Positions 1 through 7,307 of a stretch of DNA of 11,210 bases are shown piece after piece. The stretch spans positions 1 through 11,210 of the forward strand of contig JBBRMF010000174.1 of the NCBI GenBank assembly GCA_038230975.1. Reading direction: 5' to 3'. Under the pieces are notes generated by a model that was not told the DNA's origin, made no database searches, and saw nothing but the letters and a program-made list of their open reading frames with translations. Position 1 is the stretch's first letter. Every line of letters starts with the position of its first letter. The DNA comes from JANXVV01 sp038230975. Lineage in GTDB: Bacteria; Planctomycetota; Phycisphaerae; Tepidisphaerales; Tepidisphaeraceae. A program made the translations under genes and the position numbers.

Positions 1-333
1 GTTGGCTTTGCCGATAGCATCGGCCGCGGCCTTGCGCAGGGCGACAGAACTGTCACGCAAGAGCGCCTGCAGCGCCACCAGCGGCAGGCGAATCCGCGCT
101 TCGCAGTAGGCCGCTGCGCTGAAGATCTCACCGGCCAGCAGTCGCAGATGACTCATGGCGGTGTTGCAGGCCATGACCTGGAGGATGAACAGGTGCAGCG
201 TCTGCACCGGCCCCAGTTGCCGCTGTCGCCAGGTATGTCCCGCTGCACGGCAGGCATCGAGAATAGACTTCTCGGGCATGAAGGTCGCCAGATCGCTTTG
301 AATCCGCTTGAGCGCTTGAGAGGTAGTCGCCAT
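1..333 (-). CDS. IS4-like transposase, N-terminal part (runs off the left edge)
   Basis: The minus strand is open from an ATG at 333 to the window edge, giving 111 codons beginning MATTSQALKRIQSDLATFMP. The segments ILDACRAAGHTWRQRQLGPV and HLFILQVMACNTAMSHLRLL, followed by FSAAAYCEARIRLPL, resemble from memory the N-terminal region of IS4-family DDE transposases that are common in planctomycete genomes. The catalytic DDE core would lie beyond the left edge, so activity cannot be judged. The start is supported by GGAGG ending seven bases before the ATG. No stop or frameshift is visible in this part, unlike the decayed element at the other end of the window. The insertion sequence end should lie somewhere between 334 and about 420, but no terminal repeat can be assigned without the other end. 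Confidence 0.75.
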   Translation of the reverse strand, partial: MATTSQALKRIQSDLATFMPEKSILDACRAAGHTWRQRQLGPVQTLHLFILQVMACNTAMSHLRLLAGEIFSAAAYCEARIRLPLVALQALLRDSSVALRKAAADAIGKAN

Positions 334-418
334 CCGTGGCCTCCGATAGAGTGGACATAGACTCAACGGAGAGAGTGTTGCATAAACGAAGGCAATGCGC
401 AAATGAGCGGTGAGTGTT

Positions 419-573
419 TCTTAGAGCGTTTTTCAACTTGGTCGGGTGCCACAGGTCGCGGTACTCCGAGACCTGTGCGTGTCCTTCACTGAAAAAAACA
501 CAGGTCTGCGAGTACGCCGACCCGTGGCACCCCGACACCTAAGCGACCTACCAAGCTGAAAAGTGCTCTAAGA
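419..573. repeat. Composite palindrome of two inverted hairpin modules (BIME/MITE-like)
   Basis: The outer arms 419-442 and 550-573 are inverted copies matching at 21 of 24 positions. Inside are two inverted copies of one hairpin module, each flanked by GGGTGCCAC. Module 1, on the plus strand at 450-477, has stem CACAGGTC/GACCTGTG, a G.A mismatch, CGG/CCG, and tip loop TACT. Module 2, read on the minus strand at 526-499, has CACGGGTC/GACCTGTG, the same G.A mismatch, GCG/CGC, and the same TACT loop. An A-rich spacer (A7 at 492-498) lies between them. This architecture resembles bacterial interspersed mosaic elements built from REP units, or a small non-autonomous MITE. No open reading frame in it looks real. 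It lies between an IS4-like transposase and a chromosomal gene, so it may instead be linked to the insertion sequence end. Confidence 0.85.
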
Positions 574-632
574 CTGGCCTTTTGGTGATTTATAGATCAT
601 AAGTGAATGGCATTCGTGGCGTCTAATTTATT

Positions 633-1103
633 TCAGACCTTTTCAAGAAATTCCCGCGTCATGCGGTGGCGATATTCAAACATATCCACCACCTTCTTCC
701 GCAAAAACAGTCGATCGGCGATCCAACCGAGCGGGCCAAACGGTGCGCGATACGTCACCCGATCCACCAGCCGGGTTGATTGAGATCCGACCTGCTCGAA
801 GAGATGTTCGTGAAGCCAACTCTTGAACGGACCCGATTCCTGTTCGTCGGCGAACATCGCTTTTCCAAAGGCTGGAGGCACATGCTCTACTATTTTCGCG
901 ACCCATTTCCCGCGAAAACCGAGCAGGATCTTTGCCGAAATGACGATTCTGGATCCGACATGCACTGGCAGATCGGCTGATACAATTTTCACGGCACCAT
1001 CCAGCGGTGAAAGTGCCGGGAGCGAACCCGTCACATCCTCATGAAACGCCCACACCGCCGCCAGCGGTGCGGCAATCACGGTCTCGAAGAATAGTTGCGG
1101 CAT
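633..1103 (-). CDS. SRPBCC (START-like) family protein
   Basis: The 156-residue product has the layout of small single-domain SRPBCC proteins, which fold as a helix-grip with a hydrophobic ligand pocket. The N-terminus (FFETVIAAPLAAVWAFHEDV) is the usual first strand plus the alpha-helix containing an xVWxF/H motif. The C-terminal part (SWLHEHLFEQ, then TRLVDRVTYRAPFGPLGWIAD, then FEYRHRMTREFLEKV) matches a common bacterial subfamily in which the last long helix closes the pocket. No signal peptide or membrane segment is seen, so it is probably cytosolic. The ligand is unknown. The ATG at 1103 is preceded only by a weak GCAGG. The gene is divergent from the acetyltransferase with a 53 bp gap and probably shares its promoter region. 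No strong terminator follows the stop; the composite palindrome begins about 60 bp downstream. Confidence 0.8.
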   Translation of the reverse strand: MPQLFFETVIAAPLAAVWAFHEDVTGSLPALSPLDGAVKIVSADLPVHVGSRIVISAKILLGFRGKWVAKIVEHVPPAFGKAMFADEQESGPFKSWLHEHLFEQVGSQSTRLVDRVTYRAPFGPLGWIADRLFLRKKVVDMFEYRHRMTREFLEKV

Positions 1104-1131
1104 GCCTGCATCATAGGCGAGTCGCGGTCGT

Positions 1132-1137
1132 TATAAT
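1132..1137 (+). promoter_or_regulatory. Candidate -10 box (TATAAT) for the acetyltransferase gene, possibly bidirectional
   Basis: A perfect TATAAT lies 19 bases before the acetyltransferase ATG at 1157, inside the near-symmetric TTATAATAA at 1131-1139. On the other strand the same bases read TTATTATAA, so it could also serve the SRPBCC gene. No good -35 hexamer is visible at the usual distance on either strand. The predicted acetyltransferase leader would be short, about 14 bases, yet still holds the GAGGAG ribosome-binding site. Confidence 0.4.
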
Positions 1138-1156
1138 AAGCGTCCGAGGAGATATG

Positions 1157-1651
1157 ATGCCCGATCAAATAATTCGTTCCGCCATCGCTGCTGATTTGCC
1201 TGCAATCAATGACATCTACAATCATTACGTGCTGCATTCGACCTGCACGTATCAAACCGAGCCTGAATCCATCGAAAGCCGTGCGGTGTGGTTCGCGTTA
1301 CACGGACCGAAACATCCGATCATCATTCTGGAACGAAAAAACAAAATTGTTGGGTGGGGTTCACTGTCACGCTTTCATCCGCGAGCGGCATTCGAACGAA
1401 CGGTCGAAAATTCCATTTACGTTCACGCGGAACACCAGCGGCAAGGGGTGGGTCAGGCGATCCTTTCGGAACTGATATCACTCGCCACGCGGCTCGGTCA
1501 TCATGCCATCATTGCCGGCATCGATGCAGAGCAACAAGCCAGCGTTGCCCTGCATGCCAAACACCGCTTTAAGCGAGTGGGTTATCTGAGCGAAGTTGGA
1601 TCCAAATTTGATCGTTGGCTGCATGTGATTTACATGCAGTTGATGATTTAA
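1157..1651 (+). CDS. GNAT family N-acetyltransferase, phosphinothricin-acetyltransferase type
   Basis: The 164-residue product follows the layout of the Pat/Bar-YwnH branch of GNAT enzymes, which transfer acetyl from acetyl-CoA to small amino-group substrates. The N-terminus (IIRSAIAADLPAINDIYNHYV) is the first strand and helix. The acetyl-CoA pyrophosphate loop is QRQGVG at residues 94-99, after the strand NSIYVH. The C-terminal part ends with the family-typical VGYLSEVGSKFDRWLHVIYMQ. Two details differ from common members: the usual GF after the LHxK helix is RF here (KHRF, residues 135-138), and the usual RWLDV is RWLHV. The substrate cannot be told from sequence and herbicide resistance should not be assumed. 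Two adjacent ATGs occur at 1154 and 1157; the second is chosen because GAGGAG at 1146-1151 lies five bases before it. The stop overlaps the gyrB stop. Confidence 0.85.
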   Translation: MPDQIIRSAIAADLPAINDIYNHYVLHSTCTYQTEPESIESRAVWFALHGPKHPIIILERKNKIVGWGSLSRFHPRAAFERTVENSIYVHAEHQRQGVGQAILSELISLATRLGHHAIIAGIDAEQQASVALHAKHRFKRVGYLSEVGSKFDRWLHVIYMQLMI

Positions 1652-4242
1652 ACGTCGAGGTTTTTCACTTCCAGCGCGTGTTCTTCAATGAACTGTCGAC
1701 GACGTTCGACTTCCTCGCCCATCAGCACGCTGAACATTCTTTCCGCTTCACCCGCATCTTCAAGTGTTACGCGAAGCAGCATGCGCTTGCTGGGATCAAG
1801 CGTGGTTTCCCAAAGCTCTTCGCTATTCATTTCGCCCAGCCCTTTGAAACGGCCGACTTCCATCCCTTGCTTGGCGATGCTGAATAGCTGCGGTATGACC
1901 TGCCCGACGCCCGCGATATCAAGCGTTTTTTCGTCGTTCAAGAGCGCGTACTTGGTCATCAGGCGTTCACCGCTGACCGATTCTTCCTGCGTCAGGAAAT
2001 AGTCCTCGATCGAAAGACCGAGGCTGCCGAGTTCCTCGAAAATTTTCGGTAGTTCCCGAACTTCGTGGAGTTCATGGTTCTTGTGAGCTCGCCGCGCGGG
2101 GGGACGTTTATTGGTTTCGGGGGCTTTGGTTTCCACCGGGGCGGCCGCTGTTTCAGAACCCGTTTCGATGACTGCTGTGAGATCATCGGGAAGCAGGCCG
2201 TGTTCGGCCAGAAACTTCTGATTCGCTTCCGGTGTCCACTGATAGTCTTCCAACCCATCAACCACCACGCGATACAACGGCAATCGACCCATCTTCTCCG
2301 GGTCGTTTTCACGTTCGGCAAGAAAATCCGCGAAATCGATCCCGCGGCGCTGGATCACTTTGACCAGTTCCTCGAGCTTGCCGAGCACTTCGATCAGATG
2401 CCGCAATCCATCCCCGGTATGGCGGCGTTGCTCGACGCCGGTGTCCGGGTCGCGAATGATTAAAACACTACCGGCCAGCCCCAGATCCGTCAGGGTCTTT
2501 CGCATCAGCCGTTCGTTCAGCACGTACTCTACTTTTCGTTTACGGGTCACTTTATAAAGAGGCGGTTGGGCGACATAAATTCGACCGGCTTTGATCAACT
2601 CCTGCATATGCCGGAAGAAGAACGTCAGCAGCAGCGTGCGAATATGGCTGCCGTCCACATCGGCGTCGGTCATGATAATGATTCGACCGTATCGCCGTTT
2701 TTCCAGATTAAAATCATCGCGAATGCCGCAACCGAGCGCGCTGATGATCGTTCGAATTTCCTCGTGACCCAGCATCTTCACGAGATTGGCTTTTTCGACG
2801 TTTAGAATTTTACCCTTGAGCGCGAGGATCGCCTGGATATTCGAATCGCGGCCTTGCTTGGCCGATCCACCTGCCGAATCACCTTCGACCAGGAATATTT
2901 CGGTTTCTTCGTTGCTCTTGCTGCGGCAATCGGCCAATTTGCCAGGCAGGCTACCGCCTTCAAGACTGTTCTTACGACGCGTCAACTCGCGGGCTTTTCG
3001 CGCGGCTTCGCGCGCCTCGGCGGCCATCATTCCTTTTTCAAAAAGAATCCGGGCTTCCTTCGGATGTTCTTCTAAAAAGCTGCCCAGCTTTTCGGTCACC
3101 GCCGACGATACGAATCCTTCCACTTCCGGATTCAGCAATTTGTCTTTCGTCTGACTTTCAAACGAAGGCTCCGGGATTTTCACGCTGATGACCGCGATCA
3201 ATCCTTCGCGCAAATCATCACCGGTTGGCCGAGTATCTTTGATCCACCCCTTTTGCTCGGCGTATCGATTGATGGTGCCCGTCAATGCGGTCTTAAAACC
3301 ACTCAGGTGAGTGCCACCATCATGGTTATTGATGTTGTTTGCGAACGTGAGCAGGGTTTCGTTGTAGCCGTCGTTGTATTGCAACGCCACTTCCGCCACG
3401 AGCCGACTGACCGGATCTTCCTTGGTGAAATAAATCACCTCCGCATGCAGCACATTTTTCCCCTCATTCATGTGCTGCACATATTGCTTTAATCCATTGT
3501 CATACTTAAACACAGAACGTTTTCCCACCCGTTCATCTTCAAATGCGATTTCAACGCCGCTGTTGAGATAGGCCAATTCGCGCAGGCGATGCGCCAGGGT
3601 TTCGTGGACAAAATTGACGTCGGGGAACAGGGTGGAATCCGGCTTAAAAGTTACCTTCGTGCCGGCTCGGGCGGTCTTGCCGATCACTTTCAATTCGGTG
3701 GCTTTGCGACCTTTTTCGAATCGCATTTGATGCACTTTCCCTTCGCGGGAAACTTCCACCTCGAACCATTCGGAGACGAAATTGACAACCGAGGCCCCCA
3801 CACCGTGCAGCCCACCGGAGGTTTTGTAGGCGCTTTGATCATCGTGCTCAAACTTACCGCCGCTGCCCAGACTGTTGAGTACGAGTTCGACGGTTGGAAT
3901 GCCTTTGTCAGGATGAATTCCCACGGGGATACCGCGGCCGTCATCAATCACCGCGCAACTGCCGTCGACATTAATCCGCACTTCGATGTGCTTGGCGTAC
4001 CCGGCCAGGGCTTCATCGATGGAGTTGTCGACGATTTCGTAAACGAGATGATGAAGGCCGCGCGTGTTGTAACCACCGATGTACATGCCCGGGCGGGCGC
4101 GAACGTGTTCAACGTCGTCCAAAGCCTTGATCGTGCCTTCGTCGTACTTGGCACTGGTATGAGAAGAATTGACCGGCACTACAGCGGGGCCGGCGGTATC
4201 CATCGGAATTTCGTTCGTCGAGTCGACCTGTTCATCAGCCAT
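1648..4242 (-). CDS. gyrB: DNA gyrase subunit B
   Basis: GyrB is the ATPase and strand-passage subunit that works with GyrA to put negative supercoils into DNA. The product is 864 residues. The GHKL ATPase domain shows YEIVDNSIDEALAGY (catalytic Glu69, Mg-binding Asn73), DDGRGIP at 100-106 and GLHGVG at 144-149. The transducer lysine is in QTK at 364-366. The TOPRIM domain shows EGDSAGGSAKQGRD at 453-466 and TDADVDGSH at 525-533. Residues from about 590 to 755 form the long insertion found in large GyrB proteins such as that of E. coli, and include a low-complexity linker at about 698-722. The C-terminus carries RFKGLGEMN (798-806) and a long helix. The ATG at 4242 is preferred over the in-frame TTG at 4266 because AGGAG lies nine bases before it. 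A GATAAT on the minus strand at 4354-4349 could be the -10 box. No dnaA, dnaN, recF or gyrA is adjacent. Confidence 0.98.
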   Translation of the reverse strand: MADEQVDSTNEIPMDTAGPAVVPVNSSHTSAKYDEGTIKALDDVEHVRARPGMYIGGYNTRGLHHLVYEIVDNSIDEALAGYAKHIEVRINVDGSCAVIDDGRGIPVGIHPDKGIPTVELVLNSLGSGGKFEHDDQSAYKTSGGLHGVGASVVNFVSEWFEVEVSREGKVHQMRFEKGRKATELKVIGKTARAGTKVTFKPDSTLFPDVNFVHETLAHRLRELAYLNSGVEIAFEDERVGKRSVFKYDNGLKQYVQHMNEGKNVLHAEVIYFTKEDPVSRLVAEVALQYNDGYNETLLTFANNINNHDGGTHLSGFKTALTGTINRYAEQKGWIKDTRPTGDDLREGLIAVISVKIPEPSFESQTKDKLLNPEVEGFVSSAVTEKLGSFLEEHPKEARILFEKGMMAAEAREAARKARELTRRKNSLEGGSLPGKLADCRSKSNEETEIFLVEGDSAGGSAKQGRDSNIQAILALKGKILNVEKANLVKMLGHEEIRTIISALGCGIRDDFNLEKRRYGRIIIMTDADVDGSHIRTLLLTFFFRHMQELIKAGRIYVAQPPLYKVTRKRKVEYVLNERLMRKTLTDLGLAGSVLIIRDPDTGVEQRRHTGDGLRHLIEVLGKLEELVKVIQRRGIDFADFLAERENDPEKMGRLPLYRVVVDGLEDYQWTPEANQKFLAEHGLLPDDLTAVIETGSETAAAPVETKAPETNKRPPARRAHKNHELHEVRELPKIFEELGSLGLSIEDYFLTQEESVSGERLMTKYALLNDEKTLDIAGVGQVIPQLFSIAKQGMEVGRFKGLGEMNSEELWETTLDPSKRMLLRVTLEDAGEAERMFSVLMGEEVERRRQFIEEHALEVKNLDV

Positions 4243-4251
4243 GTACGGTAA

Positions 4252-4256
4252 CTCCT
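4252..4256 (-). promoter_or_regulatory. Ribosome-binding site that decides the gyrB start
   Basis: AGGAG on the minus strand lies nine bases before the ATG at 4242 and downstream of the competing TTG at 4266. It therefore favours the shorter 864-residue GyrB. Confidence 0.7.
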
Positions 4257-4486
4257 GTCGGGCCAAACAACGTCCGCGACCGCTGCAAAAGCGGGTTTAA
4301 AAAGCGCCACGAACGATTCTGGTCGGGCGGAGTGGAGCGGACGAACTGATTATCGCAGAAACGCTCCGGATTACCATGCTTTTGGCGCGAATAAGATCAG
4401 AAATCTGTACCGTTGATCCACCTTGCGCCTCAGCAATATTCGCGACTTGTCGCTTCGTAGTTAATTGGATTAGAGTAACCCAACAA

Positions 4487-7147
4487 ATGACCCTTCACTT
4501 GTCGATCTCTCCGCATGGCCGCCTTTTCATTGAACCCCCGACGGACGAAGCATCCAGCAAGAAAATAGTCGAAGCATTCGCAGAAAATACTTCGCACGGA
4601 CTATTGCATCTGGCGACGGTGGACCTGCAATCGAGCCTGCCACCCTCGTTTGCGTTCGCTCGCGAATTCGCGCGGACTTACCTGACGCGACTCTGTCATT
4701 CCCCGGAAGTGGAAGCGATCCCAGCACCGCCAGAGAAAGATCTCGCCGAACTCGCGCTCACCGCCCCACCAATGCGCGGGCTGGAATATTTGAACGCTGA
4801 TGTGCTGGCCCGCTGGTGGATCGAACTGGACGAATGGGTTCGCCATGATGTGAAATCTTCCGGCGACAGCGTCGCGGAATATCTCCGCAAGCGCAATCCA
4901 CTATGGCGCGTCGTCGGGCGTGTCACGTTTCATCTGGCGGAAAACAAGCGAGACCCCGAACAACCGTTCGCGTTCATGGCCACCTACACGCATCGGCTTT
5001 CCGCGCAAGGTCGGGCCCAGCACCAACCGCTGGGTCGTGCGCTGCAGGAATATGCCGGTGCCAAAGATCGCGCCGCGTTGCTTTCTCTTTTGCAGCCCAT
5101 CCAGCGGGCGGCAGAGCGCTGCGCATGGATAAGTGAAATGGTCGAATCCGGTGAGATCTATCAACCGCTCGCCTGGACGCCGCAGGATGCGTATCGTTTT
5201 CTGCAAGACATCCCAGCCTTGGAAGCCAGCGGCCTGATCGTGCGCGTGCCGGATTGGTGGAAGGCTGCCCGTCCGCCCCGGCCGGTGGTTAGCGTGAAGA
5301 TTGGTGACCGGGCTAAATCGAAACTCGGTGCCGATGCGATTCTCGACTTCAGCGTCAACCTCACGCTCGACGGCGAAACACTCACCGAAGCCGAGCTTCA
5401 CGCGATCCTCGAATCCGCCGGTGGATTGGTTTCACTCAAGGGCAAGTGGGTCGAGGTCGATCAGGAAAAATTGAACGAAGCGTTAAAACACTGGAAGAGT
5501 GTCGAACGGCGGGCAAGCGATGGCGGCATGTCGTTCTTTGAAGGCATGCGTCTGCTTTCCGGCGCTCATATCGGGGGCCCTGCTACCGTTGCCGCCCCTG
5601 ATGTCACAGAGGATTGGGTCGGCATTTCCGCCGGCGATTCTCTGGCGAAAAGGCTGAAAGAACTTCGCGATCCGCAGGGATCTGCCGATCTTCCCCCGGC
5701 CGGTTTGAAGGCTTCGTTACGACCTTACCAACAGGTGGGAGTTCACTGGTTGCGATTTCTCACGCGCCTTGGATTAGGGGCTTGCCTGGCCGATGACATG
5801 GGGCTCGGAAAAACCATTCAGGTCATTGCACTGCTTTTGCATTTACAAAAAGATCGCGCTCCAAAAGAGGCGTGCAGCCTGCTGGTGGTTCCCGCGTCAT
5901 TGATCGCCAACTGGAGAGCGGAACTCGATCGTTTTGCGCCATCGCTTCGTTTTTTCATCGTCCATCCCTCTGAAGACGGCGATCAACTCACAGCGGATCG
6001 GACCGTCGATCTCGATCTGGTTATCACGACCTACACGATGCTCTGTCGACTGGATTGGTTGCGCGAGCGCGACTGGAAACTGGTCATTCTCGATGAGGCT
6101 CAGGCGATCAAGAACTCCGGCACGCGACAAACGAAATCCGTGAAGTCGCTCAAGGCCACGGCACGCATCGCGCTCACCGGCACGCCTGTGGAGAATCGAC
6201 TATCCGATCTCTGGTCACTCTTCGACTTCCTCAATCCCGGTCTGCTCGGCAGCGCGAAAGCGTTCGCGACTTTCGCCAAGGAGTTGGCCAACCGGGTTCA
6301 CAATCCATATGCACCCCTCCGCACGCTCGTGCAGCCGTATATTTTGCGAAGGTTGAAGACGGACAAACGCATTATTTCCGATCTACCCGACAAGACGGAA
6401 ATCAACGCGTACTGTCCGCTCACGCAGCGACAAGCCGCGCTGTATGAGCAGACGGTTCGCGATCTGAACGATGCACTGAGCGAAACCGATGGCATCCAAC
6501 GCCGGGGCATCGTGCTGGCTTCACTGATGCGGCTCAAACAGATCTGCAATCATCCGTCACAGTTGCTCGGCGACGGAGCCTACGACCCGGATCACAGCGG
6601 CAAGTTCCAGCGACTGGCCGAGATCTGCCGTGAATTGGCCGAGCGACAGGAGAAGGCGTTGATCTTTACGCAGTTCCGCGAAATTGCCGGACCGTTGGCC
6701 GGTTATCTCAGCGGCATTTTCGGGCGGGATGGGCTGGTGCTGAGCGGGCAAACCCCCGTGGGGAAGCGTCGTGGATTGGTCGATGATTTTCAACGCGAGG
6801 ATGGCCCGCCGTATTTCGTGCTTTCCATCAAAGCGGGCGGCACGGGTTTGAATCTTACCGCTGCTTCGCACGTCATTCATTTTGATCGCTGGTGGAACCC
6901 GGCTGTGGAAAATCAGGCCACCGATCGCGCCTTTCGCATCGGGCAGAAGCGAAACGTATTGGTTCACAAATTTGTCTGCCGCGGTACAGTGGAAGAGAAG
7001 ATCGACGCGTTGATCGCACAGAAAAGCGGACTCTCTCGGGATCTGCTGGATGAAGGCGGCAGTGAATCGCTCCTGACCGAAATGGACAACGATCAACTGT
7101 TGCGGTTCGTATCGCTGGATATTAAGAAGGCGATGGAATCAAAGTAA
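4487..7147 (+). CDS. SNF2-family DEAD/DEAH-box ATPase (bacterial Swi2/Snf2-like)
   Basis: The 886-residue product is a double-stranded DNA translocase of the SNF2 superfamily 2 group. The N-terminal half (about 1-400) fits the bacterial SNF2-associated region, including PFAFMATYTHRLSAQGRAQH and a segment ending GGLVSLKGKWVEVD. The ATPase core begins with LRPYQQVGVHWLRFL. Walker A is DDMGLGKT at 436-443 (Lys442), Walker B is DEAQ at 536-539, and motif III is LTGTPVENRLSDLWSL. The C-terminal helicase lobe has ALIFTQFRE, SIKAGGTGLNLTAASHVIHFD, WWNPAVENQATDR and RAFRIGQ; motif VI QATDRAFRIGQ is at 810-820. All catalytic motifs appear intact. The chosen ATG makes the protein begin MTLHLSISPHG; an in-frame ATG at 4376 would add 37 residues that look unlike the family, and neither start has a strong ribosome-binding site. 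It diverges from gyrB and is followed by a SWIM protein, a pairing also seen elsewhere (YwqA/YwqB in Bacillus). Its exact role (transcription recycling, repair or chromatin) is unknown. Confidence 0.93.
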   Translation: MTLHLSISPHGRLFIEPPTDEASSKKIVEAFAENTSHGLLHLATVDLQSSLPPSFAFAREFARTYLTRLCHSPEVEAIPAPPEKDLAELALTAPPMRGLEYLNADVLARWWIELDEWVRHDVKSSGDSVAEYLRKRNPLWRVVGRVTFHLAENKRDPEQPFAFMATYTHRLSAQGRAQHQPLGRALQEYAGAKDRAALLSLLQPIQRAAERCAWISEMVESGEIYQPLAWTPQDAYRFLQDIPALEASGLIVRVPDWWKAARPPRPVVSVKIGDRAKSKLGADAILDFSVNLTLDGETLTEAELHAILESAGGLVSLKGKWVEVDQEKLNEALKHWKSVERRASDGGMSFFEGMRLLSGAHIGGPATVAAPDVTEDWVGISAGDSLAKRLKELRDPQGSADLPPAGLKASLRPYQQVGVHWLRFLTRLGLGACLADDMGLGKTIQVIALLLHLQKDRAPKEACSLLVVPASLIANWRAELDRFAPSLRFFIVHPSEDGDQLTADRTVDLDLVITTYTMLCRLDWLRERDWKLVILDEAQAIKNSGTRQTKSVKSLKATARIALTGTPVENRLSDLWSLFDFLNPGLLGSAKAFATFAKELANRVHNPYAPLRTLVQPYILRRLKTDKRIISDLPDKTEINAYCPLTQRQAALYEQTVRDLNDALSETDGIQRRGIVLASLMRLKQICNHPSQLLGDGAYDPDHSGKFQRLAEICRELAERQEKALIFTQFREIAGPLAGYLSGIFGRDGLVLSGQTPVGKRRGLVDDFQREDGPPYFVLSIKAGGTGLNLTAASHVIHFDRWWNPAVENQATDRAFRIGQKRNVLVHKFVCRGTVEEKIDALIAQKSGLSRDLLDEGGSESLLTEMDNDQLLRFVSLDIKKAMESK

Positions 7148-7226
7148 CCACAGATGAACACAGATACACACCGATCAGAAAAAATCTTGCACGAAGTCTG
7201 TGTCTATCTGTGTTCATCTGTGGTTA
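7145..7226. repeat. Long inverted repeat that includes the SNF2 gene stop codon
   Basis: The arms 7145-7174 and 7197-7226 are inverted copies matching at 28 of 30 positions; the outer 22 bp are perfect. The loop is 22 bases. Each arm is built from roughly 10-base units of the form CACAGATNNN, three per arm. The first three bases (TAA) are the stop codon of the upstream SNF2 gene. Similar CCACAGATGAACACAGAT repeats are, from memory, scattered in many environmental bacterial genomes. In RNA it would form a very stable stem and could stabilise the 3' end or end transcription, but the following sequence has only short T runs. Confidence 0.9.
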
Positions 7227-7297
7227 ATTTAGTTTTGAGATAGTTTCCAAGTCGTCGGCCCCCATGCTCTGAAGGTTGACGGCGGTAAGATGAAGTT

Positions 7298-7302
7298 GGA
7301 GG
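7298..7302 (+). promoter_or_regulatory. Ribosome-binding site that decides the SWIM gene start
   Basis: GGAGG lies five bases before the ATG at 7308. It sits inside the extension that would be coded if the earlier in-frame ATG at 7290 were used, so it supports the later start. Confidence 0.8.
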
Positions 7303-7307
7303 CTTTT

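Noticed and set aside
128..538. Minus-strand frame spanning the palindrome and part of the IS4-like gene
   Set aside because: It crosses the structured repeat and reads the transposase region in the wrong frame; the true transposase frame starts at 333 with a ribosome-binding site.
1007..1156. N-terminal extension of the acetyltransferase reading frame
   Set aside because: It overlaps the SRPBCC gene on the other strand, has no GNAT-like sequence, and a good ribosome-binding site lies before the ATG at 1157.
3589..4251. Long plus-strand open frame (220 codons) opposite gyrB
   Set aside because: It is a shadow of the highly conserved gyrB ATPase domain and shows no protein family pattern of its own.
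4280..4294. Hairpin in the gyrB leader as a regulatory element
   Set aside because: The stem CCGC/GCGG is only four base pairs, too weak to support a claim.
7145..7226. CRISPR-like repeat unit
   Set aside because: There are two inverted arms and one loop, not regularly spaced direct repeats with spacers, and no cas genes are present.
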